Positions 27,306 to 38,402 of a stretch of DNA of 64,000 nucleotides are shown piece by piece (within the stretch, counting starts at the first letter, position 1; each line of letters starts with the position of its first letter). Location of the stretch: positions 1-64,000 of the forward strand of contig JAJDXR010000051.1 of the NCBI GenBank assembly GCA_022823165.1. Direction: 5' to 3'. The position numbers and the translations under genes are program-made. The notes below the pieces were generated by a model. That model did no database searches and was not told the origin of the DNA. It was given only the letters and a program-made list of their open reading frames with translations. The DNA is from Anaerolineae bacterium (lineage in GTDB: Bacteria; Chloroflexota; Anaerolineae; Aggregatilineales; Phototrophicaceae).

Positions 27306-27959
27306 TCAATTCCCGAACAGGTTCATCATATAATCGGTCGAGATGCCCTGCGACTCGAGGTGGGCCTTGAGCTTGCGGCGGGCGTCATGGATGAGTTTAT
27401 ATAAGGCGTTGCGATTGCTGCCCATGCGTTCGGCCAGCACATCCATGGGGATGCCCTTCAGCGCCACCGCCACCAGCGCTTGATACTGACGCTCGGTCAG
27501 CGCCTCTTGCAGCGCCGCTTCAATCCGCTCCAGCACGTCATCGCGCTCGGCCACCTTCTCGGGCGTTGGCGAACTCGGGCCCGCCAGCCGCGTCGCCGCC
27601 GGCAGCAAGTCGCCGTCAGCGCTCAATTCGTCCAGGCTGAAATCACGGTAACGGGCGCGCCGCAAGTCGCTGATGGTCAGGCGAATGGCGATCTTGTTAG
27701 CCCAGGTGATGAAGCGGCTCTCGCCGCGGAAGTTGGCCAGATTTGCCATGACGCGCAGGGTGGCGTCTTGCGCCAGGTCTTCGGCCATCTGCGCCAGTTC
27801 TTGCGCCGCCAATCCGCGCAGGTCGCTGCGATCCTGGCTGAGGTAGAAATAGACGCTGCGCTGCAGCCGCCGGCGCAAATCCGCCAGCGCCTGGGCTTGC
27901 GCCGGCTGACCCTCTGCTTGCAGTGCGACAATCCATTCTTCGTTGCTGCGGTCGCTCAT
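27306..27959 (-). CDS. sigma-70 family (ECF-like) RNA polymerase sigma factor
   Basis: A 217-aa protein with sigma region 2 around 'DATLRVMANLANFRGESRFITWANKIA' (shortened here: 'FRGESRFITWANKIA' is the diagnostic piece) and region 4 with 'LTERQYQALVAVALKGIP' and 'LAERMGSNRNALYKLIHDARRKL', a helix-turn-helix. No anti-sigma gene lies next to it. The start ATG 27959 fits the domain; the frame remains open to 28040. It lies between the R-M operon and ftsH and is transcribed away from ftsH. Confidence 0.85.
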   Translation of the reverse strand: MSDRSNEEWIVALQAEGQPAQAQALADLRRRLQRSVYFYLSQDRSDLRGLAAQELAQMAEDLAQDATLRVMANLANFRGESRFITWANKIAIRLTISDLRRARYRDFSLDELSADGDLLPAATRLAGPSSPTPEKVAERDDVLERIEAALQEALTERQYQALVAVALKGIPMDVLAERMGSNRNALYKLIHDARRKLKAHLESQGISTDYMMNLFGN

Positions 27960-28040
27960 TGGCGCGTCATCGGTCCCGTTGTGGAATCGGCGAAGTCTAC
28001 ATTTAATGATACAGGAAGCAGTGAGAATATTCAGCGACAA

Positions 28041-28188
28041 GCTGATTAGGGAGTGCCTATCTTAGTGGATATTTCCTTAATGCCGAGCATGGGACAGGTT
28101 AATTCACCACAGAGACACAGAGGGGCAGAGTTTTTTCTGTGGTTCGAAGGGAAACCGCATCCACTACAAAAGACACTCCCGCTGATTA
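28041..28188. mobile_element. 132-bp MITE-like element with 8-bp target duplication
   Basis: GCTGATTA occurs at 28041-28048 and again at 28181-28188 as a direct repeat. Between them, 28049-28180 begins GGGAGTGCC and ends GGACACTCCC-like (actual end GACACTCCC), and the first and last ~30 bp are imperfect inverted repeats sharing GGGAGTG, AGTGGAT and TTTCC. No coding region is inside; it does carry a CACAGAG array at 28108-28130. An 8-bp duplication is typical of several IS families (for example IS1595, IS66, IS256). It lies in the 453-bp gap before ftsH, the rest of which shows no other feature. Confidence 0.75.
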
Positions 28189-28412
28189 AGTTCCGCGCAA
28201 GCGCTCGCTAGTCGCGACTTTGCGCACCGGTGGCTCGTCCGCCGCACAAAGGTTTTTCACGGGATTGCTGGCGCCGCAGTCGACAATTAGCGTATGAGCC
28301 GATCAGTTCGCAGCAATTTATCACCTTTTGCTGGCGGCCTGGGTCATTAGTATTAAAGCGGGCTGTCGATTTGCGTCATCTCGCTGCCTGACAAACGAAC
28401 GGAGCTTGTTTG

Positions 28413-30335
<1,923 letters not shown>

Positions 30336-30434
30336 TCCCAATTCACGCCGAAGGGAACACATCCAATATCTGGCACGATTTGACCAACAAGGTACAATAG
30401 CCAGACAAATGGCAATTGTGGATAGGGGGAGACT

Positions 30435-31502
30435 ATGCTACAGCAACAGCTTCCATTGGAGAAAATGTCATCGCTGCAAGCAGATATCCCCGTCGAGAAA
30501 AAACTGAAAATCAGAGCGTCGGCCAATGCATGGATTTCCAAAAACTTTCCGACCCACCGAAAATATCTGTCGCACAGCAAGCCCGAATTCAGCGCGGCGG
30601 ACGGTGCTTGGCTAACCTCTATTTCAACAAAGAATCTGAACGGCCATTCTGTAATTGTTGGTCGCCTTCTAATTGACGATGACGCAGGTATTTTGAAGGC
30701 AGCGGAGCCGGCTTCCGTATACCAGCAGTTGGAAAGACTATTAGAGAGCAACGAATCTCCCATCGAATTAAAGAGGGAGCTTATTGGACTCGATTACGAG
30801 TTTCGCTTGGGTGACGGTATAGAAGAAGCAGCTCTCATACCAGACAAGTCAATTGACTTGGTGCTGACCGATCCTCCTTATGGAATCAGCAAAGCATATA
30901 TCTGCGAAAGTCAAGTGTCACGAAGACTTCGCAAGGATGGTACCGACTTCATTATGCCAAGAGGCAATTTCGGAGATTGGGATAGTGAAGTATCACCTGC
31001 ATCGTGGACGCAAGTGATACTGCCAAAGGTACGTGGGTGGTTCGTTACTTTTTGTGCCCAGGCACAGATCGGCGAATACTGCGAAATTCTTTTGCAACAT
31101 AAATTCGTAGCAGTGGGTACATTGGTTTGGCAGAAAACAAATCCTGTGCCATTTAATCACAAGTATAAGCCGATAAACGCGTGGGAAGCCCTGGTGATAG
31201 GCAAGAGGCCAGGTACCAAATTCAACGGTCGAGTTGTTCACAATGTCTTTCTATGTAAGTCCCCATCACCACAGCAGCGAGTCCACCCTACTCAGAAGCC
31301 ACTAAGTCTGATGGAACGATTTGTCGATCTGTTTAGCAGTGAGGGGGATTCTGTTTACGATCCGTTTGCTGGGAGTGCTACCACAGTAATTGCGGCCGTG
31401 CAAAAGGGCAGGAAAGCGCTGGCCTTCGAGAAAGATCCCGAGATTTATCAAGCAGCTTATGGGCGATTGGAGTCATTGTTGGGAGACACTGTGGATGCCT
31501 GA
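30435..31502 (+). CDS. site-specific DNA methyltransferase (TDPPYG, N6-adenine type)
   Basis: A 355-aa enzyme. Residues 1-130 are a poorly recognised N-terminal region. Motif IV is 'DLVLTDPPYGISKAY' near 144, and the AdoMet motif I 'DSVYDPFAGSATTVIAA' lies near 311, the beta-class order. A strong GGGGGAG site precedes the ATG. The stop codon overlaps the start of the next gene by 8 bp, so both are translated together; this suggests methylase-first control of an R-M pair. It is AT-rich compared with ftsH. Confidence 0.86.
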   Translation: MLQQQLPLEKMSSLQADIPVEKKLKIRASANAWISKNFPTHRKYLSHSKPEFSAADGAWLTSISTKNLNGHSVIVGRLLIDDDAGILKAAEPASVYQQLERLLESNESPIELKRELIGLDYEFRLGDGIEEAALIPDKSIDLVLTDPPYGISKAYICESQVSRRLRKDGTDFIMPRGNFGDWDSEVSPASWTQVILPKVRGWFVTFCAQAQIGEYCEILLQHKFVAVGTLVWQKTNPVPFNHKYKPINAWEALVIGKRPGTKFNGRVVHNVFLCKSPSPQQRVHPTQKPLSLMERFVDLFSSEGDSVYDPFAGSATTVIAAVQKGRKALAFEKDPEIYQAAYGRLESLLGDTVDA

Positions 31503-32211
31503 ATCATTAGAGGACTTTGAGGGGAAGTTTAGGGCCGGGACCATTCAAAAGCAGGTTTTTGAAGTTCTCAGGGACAAGCAGTGGCACTGCAGAGACTGCG
31601 ATTATGACCATGTAAGCACCGCCCAATTTGCAGGCGGAGGCGGCATACAGGGATTGGAGAGAGGAAATCGTACAAGACCCGGCATTGAAATTGAAAGCGC
31701 CAATCGTTACTGCTATATATGCGAAAGAAGAACACGCCAAGACAGGTGGACGGGCGAGTTCGTTTCGTCGGTAAATCTGCGCGCGATGCCAAGAGCATTC
31801 ATCAACAGGACAATGTGCGTGTTTGATGGGCGCGATGTAGTAGAGTCAACAAAGAGACCTCCGAATCAACTCACAATTGATCATAAGTTGCCTATGATCA
31901 GGTGGAACGTTGAGTCGAACGAACGCCTTGTAGATTACGACAACATGGACGAAAACGACATTCGGGAACACTTCCAACTGTTAAAGAAATCCAATGGAAA
32001 AGCGAGTCACAACTTGCTAAAGAGCAGGGCTTGCGAGCATTGCTTCGAAACTGGTGAAAGAGGAAAGCCCTTTGGCATAGATTTCTTTTACAGCGGAGGT
32101 CCTATGTGGTTACCGGCCGATAAGCTTGACCCTAATGGTTGCAAAGGTTGCGGATGGTATGATTTTGCGGTTTGGCGGAAACACCTTAATCAAGTTCTCA
32201 CAGAGATTTAG
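31495..32211 (+). CDS. probable zinc-rich HNH restriction endonuclease
   Basis: A 238-aa protein starting inside the methyltransferase stop region. It has four Cys pairs ('CRDC', 'CYIC', 'CEHC', 'CKGC'), suggesting two zinc ribbons, and the pattern 'LTIDHKLPMIRW ... SHNLLKSRACEH', which fits Asp-His, Asn and His of a beta-beta-alpha metal nuclease. Its place next to a methyltransferase makes a restriction enzyme the best reading. ATG 31495 is chosen for the 8-bp overlap (ATGCCTGA), a usual translational-coupling layout. The recognition site cannot be read. Confidence 0.7.
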   Translation: MPESLEDFEGKFRAGTIQKQVFEVLRDKQWHCRDCDYDHVSTAQFAGGGGIQGLERGNRTRPGIEIESANRYCYICERRTRQDRWTGEFVSSVNLRAMPRAFINRTMCVFDGRDVVESTKRPPNQLTIDHKLPMIRWNVESNERLVDYDNMDENDIREHFQLLKKSNGKASHNLLKSRACEHCFETGERGKPFGIDFFYSGGPMWLPADKLDPNGCKGCGWYDFAVWRKHLNQVLTEI

Positions 32212-32267
32212 CTACATTTATCAAGCTATTCATAAAAAATACCTAATACCTACCTCGTTGCATAAAT

Positions 32268-32843
32268 CTACCCGTAAAAACTTGTAGTGAGAGCGTTCGC
32301 AATCGCAGGATCCAGAGCAGGCGGAGGATAAAGTTTAAGTAGGTCTTCAGGTAATACTGCACTGAACTGACCTACCTCCCGTCGGATACGTCTTGCAGAT
32401 TCAAGAGCGCCGCTTGGCAATTCGTTGACCCAACGAAGGGCAATGAAATATTGGAGTTCGCCCTGTTTGTCTGGTGAAGGACTCTGAACTTTCACTCCAA
32501 AACGTTCTTGAGCATATATGGAAAAAGCGACAGCCACGCCTTCTTCAAGATAATTTATTTCGCTTTTCTTAACAGGATCAAGAAGATGTACAGTCTCATG
32601 GGCCATTTCGTACACAACGGTAGGCCAACAAGATTTTCCGTTGCAGCTGAGAAAAACCTGCACCTCACAAGAAATAATGCTGGGAATAGTGATCGGCTGT
32701 CCACCATCGCTTAGCTTTGTCTCACATATTTTGTACGACTGGTCTCTTGCACCTAACATTTCTGTAGCCATTGCCAAGAGTTCCGATTGTAATTTCCCAA
32801 TGCTTGCCGGGTCATTTATAGGTTCAGAGTTTGGAAGCTTCAC
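32268..32843 (-). CDS. hypothetical protein with HExxH metallopeptidase-like motif
   Basis: A 191-aa protein with 'VVYEMAHETVHLLDP' near residue 85 and 'YLEEGVAVAFSIYAQERFG' about 20 residues later. His-Glu-x-x-His followed by a downstream Glu is the zinc-protease (gluzincin-like) arrangement; no family is recognised. The GTG start at 32843 is set by GGAGGAGC 7 nt upstream. A longer reading to a TTG at 32951 crosses a repeat and is rejected. There is no signal peptide. Role unknown; it lies between an R-M pair and oppF. Confidence 0.6.
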   Translation of the reverse strand: MKLPNSEPINDPASIGKLQSELLAMATEMLGARDQSYKICETKLSDGGQPITIPSIISCEVQVFLSCNGKSCWPTVVYEMAHETVHLLDPVKKSEINYLEEGVAVAFSIYAQERFGVKVQSPSPDKQGELQYFIALRWVNELPSGALESARRIRREVGQFSAVLPEDLLKLYPPPALDPAIANALTTSFYG

Positions 32844-32914
32844 GATGGATGCTCCTCCAATACATAAACGGTCAAACTGATAGTATGTATGTGAACACTC
32901 CACAAAATAAGAAT

Positions 32915-32939
32915 GGGCGGCCGGCTTGGTCGCCCCTAC
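32915..32939. repeat. GC-rich palindromic repeat (GGGCGRCC..GGTCGCCCCTAC)
   Basis: GGGCGGCC, a short loop and GGTCGCCC form an imperfect hairpin followed by CTAC. It matches the second hairpin at 10430-10453. It lies between oppF and the HExxH protein gene. A dispersed palindromic repeat, perhaps also acting as an RNA 3' end. Confidence 0.55.
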
Positions 32940-32980
32940 GTTTTCTGTCAAGAAATTAAACTAGCTCCTAGAGCCACGCG

Positions 32981-34009
32981 CTAAGTCACCCGATGGCAGC
33001 TCACGTAGTGATCCGGGCGCACTTCAATCAGCGGCGGATCGGGCTCTTGATAGCAGAGGTCGAAGACCACCGGGCAGCGCGTATTAAAGTTGCAGCCGGT
33101 GGGCGGATTGGACGGGTTTGGCAGGTCGCCGGCGATGATGATGCGCTGCCGGTCATCCTCAACCACCGGATCCGGCACTGGCACCGCGGATAGCAGCGCC
33201 TGCGTGTAGGGATGCTGCGGGTTATCGTAGACTTCGTCGACCGGCCCCAGCTCGACAATTTTGCCCAGATACATCACGGCGACGCGGTCGCAGATATGAC
33301 GCACCATGCTGAGGTCATGCGCGATGAAGAGGTAAGTCAAGCCGAGCTCTTCTTGCAACTCTTCCATCAAGTTCACTACCTGCGCCTGAATCGACACATC
33401 AAGCGCCGAAATCGGCTCGTCGGCCACGATAAAGCTGGGCTGCAGAGCCAGCGCGCGGGCGATGCCGATGCGCTGCCGCTGGCCGCCGGAGAATTCGTGC
33501 GGGTATCGATTGATGAAATAGGGATTGAGACCGACTCGCTCCATCAACTGCTCGACATACTGCTGCCGTTCTTGTTTGTTGTTGTACATTTTGTGGATTT
33601 GCAGCGGCTCGCTGACGATGCTGCCGACAGTCATGCGCGGGTTCAAGGAAGCGAAGGGGTCTTGAAAGATGATTTGCATGCGGCGGCGCATCTGGCGGAG
33701 ATCGCTGCCGGCCATGGTCGACAATTCCTGACCCTCAAACTTGACGCTGCCTTCCGTCGGCCGGTAGAGCTGCAAAATCGTGCGGCCGGTGGTGCTCTTG
33801 CCGCAGCCGGATTCGCCCACCAGCCCGAGGGTTTCACCGCGGATCACATTGAAGCTGATCCCGTCCACGGCGCGCACCGCCCCAACTTGGCGCTGGAAAA
33901 CAATGCCGGATGAGATCGGGAAGTGTTTCTTCAGGTTGGTGACTTCGAGGATGTAATCGTCCCCGTCATGTGTTTTGCGCTGGTCGGCGACCATGGCTGG
34001 ACTAGACAT
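32981..34009 (-). CDS. oppF: oligopeptide/dipeptide ABC transporter ATP-binding protein (OppF/DppF)
   Basis: A 342-aa ATPase with Walker A '[18 protein letters not shown]' near residue 62, signature '[19 protein letters not shown]', Walker B '[14 protein letters not shown]' and the C-terminal oligopeptide-transporter tail with Cys residues ('GCNFNTRCP'), which may bind an Fe-S cluster. It overlaps oppD by 8 bp. It would energise peptide import together with OppD and a permease pair not present in this window. Confidence 0.9.
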   Translation of the reverse strand: MSSPAMVADQRKTHDGDDYILEVTNLKKHFPISSGIVFQRQVGAVRAVDGISFNVIRGETLGLVGESGCGKSTTGRTILQLYRPTEGSVKFEGQELSTMAGSDLRQMRRRMQIIFQDPFASLNPRMTVGSIVSEPLQIHKMYNNKQERQQYVEQLMERVGLNPYFINRYPHEFSGGQRQRIGIARALALQPSFIVADEPISALDVSIQAQVVNLMEELQEELGLTYLFIAHDLSMVRHICDRVAVMYLGKIVELGPVDEVYDNPQHPYTQALLSAVPVPDPVVEDDRQRIIIAGDLPNPSNPPTGCNFNTRCPVVFDLCYQEPDPPLIEVRPDHYVSCHRVT

Positions 34010-35021
34010 TTTCTGCTACCCCCTCGCGGATATCGGACCAACAGGACATGATGTGCGCTTCTGCTCCACTGGCATCGGGGACCGTCTCCAGCGGCGGCCG
34101 CTCCTCCCAGCATTTCTCCAGCTGCAATTGCTCGCGTACATCGCAGCGCGGCGCAAACGGGCAGCCTACCGGCTCGTTGCGCATGTCCGGCGGCGAGCCT
34201 TCAATTTGCGTCAGCTTTTCTTCGCCGCTGGAATCCAGCCGTGGCAATGAACCCAGCAAACCCACCGTATAAGGATGGCGACTATCGCGGAATACCTCGT
34301 GAGATGAACCGGACTCCATGATGCGGCCGCCGTACATCACCTGAATTCGATCGGCGATGCCCGCCACCACGCCCAAGTCGTGCGTGATCCAGATCATCGC
34401 CATATTAAATTCGTCCTTGAGCTGTTTGACCAACTCGATGATCTGCGCCTGAATCGTCACATCAAGCGCGGTCGTGGGCTCATCAGCGATCAGCAGCTTG
34501 GGATTGCAGGACAGGCCCATCGCGATCATGACGCGCTGGCGCATACCGCCGGAGAATTGATGTGGATAATCGTCCAGGCGCCGGTAAGCGTCGGGTATGC
34601 CGACCAAATCCAGCAGGTCCGCCGCCCGCTTGCGCGATTGCGTGGTATTCATGCCTTCGTGCAATTTCAGCGACTCGGTGATCTGTGTGCCGATGGTCAG
34701 CACTGGATTCAGCGAGGTCATCGGATCCTGGAAAATCATGGCGATTTCTTTGCCGCGGATGAGCCGCATCTGGTCGGGCTTGAGGGTTAGCAGGTCGCGC
34801 CCTTCAAAGACCACCGTGCCCGACTCAACCTTGCCGGGCGGGCTGGGTATCAAGCCCATCAGCGCCAGGCAACTGACGCTCTTGCCGCTGCCGCTTTCGC
34901 CCACGATGCCAAGCGTCTCGCCTTCTTCGAGGTCAAAAGACACGCCGTTCACGGCATAAACAGTACCTTCTTGTGTATAAAACCTGACTACCAGGTCTTT
35001 GACCTCAAGTAAAGCGCTCAA
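34002..35021 (-). CDS. oppD: oligopeptide/dipeptide ABC transporter ATP-binding protein (OppD/DppD)
   Basis: A 339-aa ATPase with Walker A '[19 protein letters not shown]' (near residue 42), signature '[19 protein letters not shown]', Walker B '[14 protein letters not shown]' and the C-terminal '[12 protein letters not shown]'. The TTG at 35021 is favoured as start because GAGGAGGG lies 7 nt before it and the protein then begins '[11 protein letters not shown]', as in relatives; a GTG at 35045 is the alternative. Upstream is a restriction-modification remnant rather than the usual permease and binding-protein genes. Confidence 0.88.
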   Translation of the reverse strand: MSALLEVKDLVVRFYTQEGTVYAVNGVSFDLEEGETLGIVGESGSGKSVSCLALMGLIPSPPGKVESGTVVFEGRDLLTLKPDQMRLIRGKEIAMIFQDPMTSLNPVLTIGTQITESLKLHEGMNTTQSRKRAADLLDLVGIPDAYRRLDDYPHQFSGGMRQRVMIAMGLSCNPKLLIADEPTTALDVTIQAQIIELVKQLKDEFNMAMIWITHDLGVVAGIADRIQVMYGGRIMESGSSHEVFRDSRHPYTVGLLGSLPRLDSSGEEKLTQIEGSPPDMRNEPVGCPFAPRCDVREQLQLEKCWEERPPLETVPDASGAEAHIMSCWSDIREGVAENV

Positions 35022-35075
35022 GGTGTTACCCTCCTCGTCCGGCACACATTTGCATACACAATGACTGATACCGTA

Positions 35076-35469
35076 TCACGTATGAATGAATGCAGGTTTA
35101 CCGTACTTCGAAAAGTAATAATATACACTCGCTTCGGCAATCTGCGACGCAATGTCGAACATTTCGTCTTACTGCCACTGCTCAACTTTGAAGTAAAATG
35201 AGCCGCGGTTGAACAGACCGCTCTCTACATGAACATATGTCTTGTTGAGTTCGCCGAACATCGCGATAGTTACAACTCGATCAATAATACTCGAGTCGTC
35301 CGCAAAATCACAACCATCGCCAAAGCACACAAATGGAAAAATGTTCTCCCTCAACATCGCAGTTCTAAATCCAATCACTTTTTTGCCCAAGCGCTTTGTC
35401 TTGAAACTTGGACCTGGCATTTATCACAGTGCCTTCTCTGAGTTTCCTGAGTTGGGCATTGCCTGCCAT
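35076..35469 (-). pseudogene. decayed type II restriction endonuclease gene (frameshift and stop)
   Basis: Starting at an ATG that overlaps the methyltransferase stop (TAATG), the frame reads 'MAGNAQLRKLREGTV...' for 34 residues and stops at TAG 35365-35367. A second frame across that point continues 'FRTAMLRENIFPFVCFGDG', 'DSSIIDRVV' and 'FNRGSFYF', meets TAA at 35169-35171, and then continues in the same frame with 'EASVYYYFSKYG' to a TGA at 35076. The three pieces look like one protein broken by a frameshift and a nonsense change. Its place after the methyltransferase makes a restriction enzyme likely. Even joined it is only ~130 aa, so internal loss is also possible. Confidence 0.62.
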
Positions 35470-36611
35470 TAGTTTTTCTCCAGCAAGAAGAGATATTCCT
35501 TGACATGCTTAGAACGAGAAGAAAGATTTCGACTGGCGCGGTAGGTATTGTAAGCGGTCTCAAAATATGTCAGGCTTCCCCGCCTTTCAAGCTCCCGAAT
35601 AAAGCGCTCTTTCCTCAAAAATCCCTCGCTATTGTATGAAATTAAAACAAATGCCGCATCAATATCATCTAATGTTTTGAAGAACGCTTCACCACATTGT
35701 TGAGGTTTATTGAAAGGACTTCGCTTCCACCCAGTTGGAATGCCGCTCACTGCACTAATTGACTCCGGGCGTAGGTAAGTCAAAATCAAGTTCAGCATAA
35801 AATAATTTGATCCGTAGGGGTGCTGGTTGTATGGAGGGTCCATATATACGACATCGAAATACCCTCCGATTTGCGAGGCGAAACGTGTAGCGTCACACTT
35901 GGTCACTCTTACATCACACTCGTCTTCAGATAATATCGGCTCCGGAACATCTATCTTTCCCTTTATGCGTTTGAGCGCGTACCTGCCCTCGCCACCGAAT
36001 GCGCCGATTCCATTTCTGTTTTTGTAAAAGCCTTTGAACACTCCACCTGTATTGTTGTGTATTGATGAGCGCACAATAAGAGGGGCAAGAAAAAAAATTT
36101 TCAAAGACTCGTCAATATCGTCAATGTGTTGGCGAGCCGTATCAATGAACTCAGCGTTTCTCCGAGTATAAAACACACGTTCGCTTGGCAAAATATTGTC
36201 ATCATCCAGAGGCGCGTAATTCTCCGCAATGAAACCACGCCGCCAATCATTTCTAATTTTGTTTAGCAGTTCCGCCCTTGCGATATCGTAGTTGCATTTA
36301 TCAAAAGCGGAGCGGTTTGTGAGGTAACAGCAATTTACTGCCGCCGCATAATCTTCAAAATCGTTGCTCACAAGATAAGCCGCATGTGACTTCATTAGGC
36401 GAGAAACTACTCCACTTCCTGCGAACAGATCCAAGCAGGACAGCCGAGCCGCGCCTAGACGAGACTTAACTTGCTTTAGACCCAATTCAATGAATCGCAG
36501 TAGGCTACGCTTGTTGCCAATATACGTCAGCAGATCGTCCGCCAGGTAATCCTTAGAATCTGACCTTGACTCTTGAATGATTGGCAACGCAAACTGCTTA
36601 ACGGTGACCAT
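35469..36611 (-). CDS. DNA adenine methyltransferase, D12 class (alpha type)
   Basis: A 380-aa enzyme with motif I 'CLDLFAGSGVVSRLMKSHA' near residue 60 and motif IV 'VVYMDPPYNQHPYGSNY' near 250, the order of D12/FokI-like N6-adenine methylases. 'LADDLLTYIGNKRSLL' near the N-terminus is the usual AdoMet-region start. The gene is intact while its presumed nuclease partner, which overlaps it at TAATG, is broken; it now probably acts as a solitary methyltransferase. It is AT-rich relative to fcl and oppD on either side. Confidence 0.88.
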   Translation of the reverse strand: MVTVKQFALPIIQESRSDSKDYLADDLLTYIGNKRSLLRFIELGLKQVKSRLGAARLSCLDLFAGSGVVSRLMKSHAAYLVSNDFEDYAAAVNCCYLTNRSAFDKCNYDIARAELLNKIRNDWRRGFIAENYAPLDDDNILPSERVFYTRRNAEFIDTARQHIDDIDESLKIFFLAPLIVRSSIHNNTGGVFKGFYKNRNGIGAFGGEGRYALKRIKGKIDVPEPILSEDECDVRVTKCDATRFASQIGGYFDVVYMDPPYNQHPYGSNYFMLNLILTYLRPESISAVSGIPTGWKRSPFNKPQQCGEAFFKTLDDIDAAFVLISYNSEGFLRKERFIRELERRGSLTYFETAYNTYRASRNLSSRSKHVKEYLFLLEKN

Positions 36612-36723
36612 GCTTTTTCGCCAATTCGACAGGTGTGTCAGAACCTTGAACTAAAGCAATGCATTTCAAAATCTGCGACGATTGACACAATGTTACCAGA
36701 GATGATCCCAGTTTACCAACTAA

Positions 36724-37686
36724 TCAAGCGATCGACACCGGGTTGCGCTCCGCGCGGTACCAGCGTATGGTCTCGCGCAAGCCGGCGCGAAAGTCGGTCT
36801 GCGAGACGAAGCCGAATTCGCGTTGCGCGCGGGAGACATCCAGCTTGCGCCGGGGCTGCCCGTTCGGTTTGCTGCTGTCCCAACGCAAATCGCCGGTGAA
36901 TCCAACCTCGTCGGCGATGATTTCGATCAAGTCGCGGATGCTGATTTCAAAGGCGCTGCCCAGATTGACCGGTTCCGCGCCGTCATAGCGCTCGGCCGCC
37001 AGCACGATGCCTTCGGCGGCGTCGCGCACGAATAGAAATTCGCGCGTGGGGGAGCCATCGCCGAACAGCGTCACGGCGCCGGCGCCGCTTGCTTGCGCAT
37101 CCACCATCTTGCGGATGACAGCCGGGATGACGTGCGACGACTTCAGATCGAACTTGTCATGCGGGCCGTACAAGTTAACCGGCAGCAGATGGATGGCGTT
37201 GTAGCCGTATTCCTGCCGATAGGCCTGGCTCTGCACCAGCAGCATCTTTTTCGCCAGGCCATACGGGGCGTTGGTCTCCTCCGGATAGCCCGACCAGAGG
37301 TCGTCTTCGCTGAAGGGGACGGGCGCGAATTTGGGGTAGCTGCAGACGGTGCCAATGCCGACGAATTTGGCCAGGCCCGCCCGCCGGGCATACTCCAGCA
37401 TCAAGACGCCCATCATAAGATTCTCGTAGAAGAACAGGCCCGGATGCTCGCGGTTGATGCCGATGCCGCCAACATTAGCCGCCAGATGAATGACCATAGT
37501 CGCATCGGGATGGTCGGCGTAGAGGCGCGCTACTGCTGCTTGTTCGCGCAGATCGTAGACCGCGCGGCGCGGTACGATGATGCGTCCCGCCCCTTCCGCG
37601 CGCAGCTTGTCCACCACGTGCCGACCCAGGAAACCCGCGCCACCGGTCACGATTACCGACTGACCTTGCCAGAAAGCCGAAGCCAT
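36724..37686 (-). CDS. fcl: GDP-L-fucose synthase (GDP-4-keto-6-deoxymannose epimerase/reductase)
   Basis: A 320-aa extended-SDR enzyme. '[16 protein letters not shown]' binds NADPH, '[16 protein letters not shown]' matches the Fcl pattern, '[18 protein letters not shown]' holds the catalytic Ser and Cys, and '[12 protein letters not shown]' carries the Tyr-x-x-x-Lys pair. It makes GDP-L-fucose for surface glycans. The expected partner GDP-mannose dehydratase is not in the window. It is divergent from ndk; the two share a 170-bp promoter region. Confidence 0.9.
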   Translation of the reverse strand: MASAFWQGQSVIVTGGAGFLGRHVVDKLRAEGAGRIIVPRRAVYDLREQAAVARLYADHPDATMVIHLAANVGGIGINREHPGLFFYENLMMGVLMLEYARRAGLAKFVGIGTVCSYPKFAPVPFSEDDLWSGYPEETNAPYGLAKKMLLVQSQAYRQEYGYNAIHLLPVNLYGPHDKFDLKSSHVIPAVIRKMVDAQASGAGAVTLFGDGSPTREFLFVRDAAEGIVLAAERYDGAEPVNLGSAFEISIRDLIEIIADEVGFTGDLRWDSSKPNGQPRRKLDVSRAQREFGFVSQTDFRAGLRETIRWYRAERNPVSIA

Positions 37687-37856
37687 GTCCGTCCCTCTCC
37701 TAAACGCCGCCTGTATGATAGCAGAATTCAGCCGCTTGCATTATGCCAGTACACAGGCGGGCCGGCTGAGCCTCAACGCTGCGCATACACTTTTGCTGCG
37801 CAGGCCTGTATGATACCCGCTACTGCTGTTTGTGACTCAACGAGAAAGGCAATCTC

Positions 37857-38309
37857 TTGGAACGGACACTGATCATCATCAAGCCCGATGCGGTTCAACG
37901 CGGTTTGACCGGCGACATCATCAAGCGGTTCGAGCAGCGCGGCCTCAAGATCATCGGTATGAAGCTGCTGCAAGTAAGCCGCGAATTGGCGGAGGCGCAT
38001 TACGATGCGCACCACGAGCGCCCGTTTTTTGCCGGGCTGGTCGAGTACATCATCTCGGCGCCGGTTGTGGTGATGGCGCTCGAGGGCAGCGACGCCATCG
38101 CGGCCGCCCGCGCTAGCATCGGCGCGACCAAGCCCTCCGAGGCGGCGGCTGGCACCATCCGCGGCGACTACGGCCTGGAGATCGGGCGCAACCTGGTGCA
38201 TGGCTCGGACAGCGTGGAGAACGGCGAGATTGAGATCGCCAACTTTTTCAGCGAGGCCGAGCTCTGCGGCGGCTGGCAGCGGGATGTGGATGGCTGGGTG
38301 TTTGAGTAG
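37857..38309 (+). CDS. ndk: nucleoside diphosphate kinase
   Basis: A 150-aa enzyme that balances nucleoside triphosphates by phosphate transfer from ATP. The N-terminal 'TLIIIKPDAVQRGL' and the active site 'GRNLVHGSDSVE' with the phospho-histidine are standard, as is the length. The start is TTG 37857 with GAGAAAGG upstream; no ATG gives the family N-terminus. Confidence 0.96.
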   Translation: MERTLIIIKPDAVQRGLTGDIIKRFEQRGLKIIGMKLLQVSRELAEAHYDAHHERPFFAGLVEYIISAPVVVMALEGSDAIAAARASIGATKPSEAAAGTIRGDYGLEIGRNLVHGSDSVENGEIEIANFFSEAELCGGWQRDVDGWVFE

Positions 38310-38402
38310 TACTTCGGGACAAACACCACCGGTTGCCAGCTCGCTTGACAGTCTATAAAGGCAGGGTTAGAGTGTACGCAGATACAAGTTGGATTTGTGG
38401 TA

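Noticed and set aside
36085-36105. Run of A/T in the D12 methyltransferase as a contingency tract
   Set aside because: Only about eight bases, in AT-rich coding DNA, and the frame is intact on both sides.
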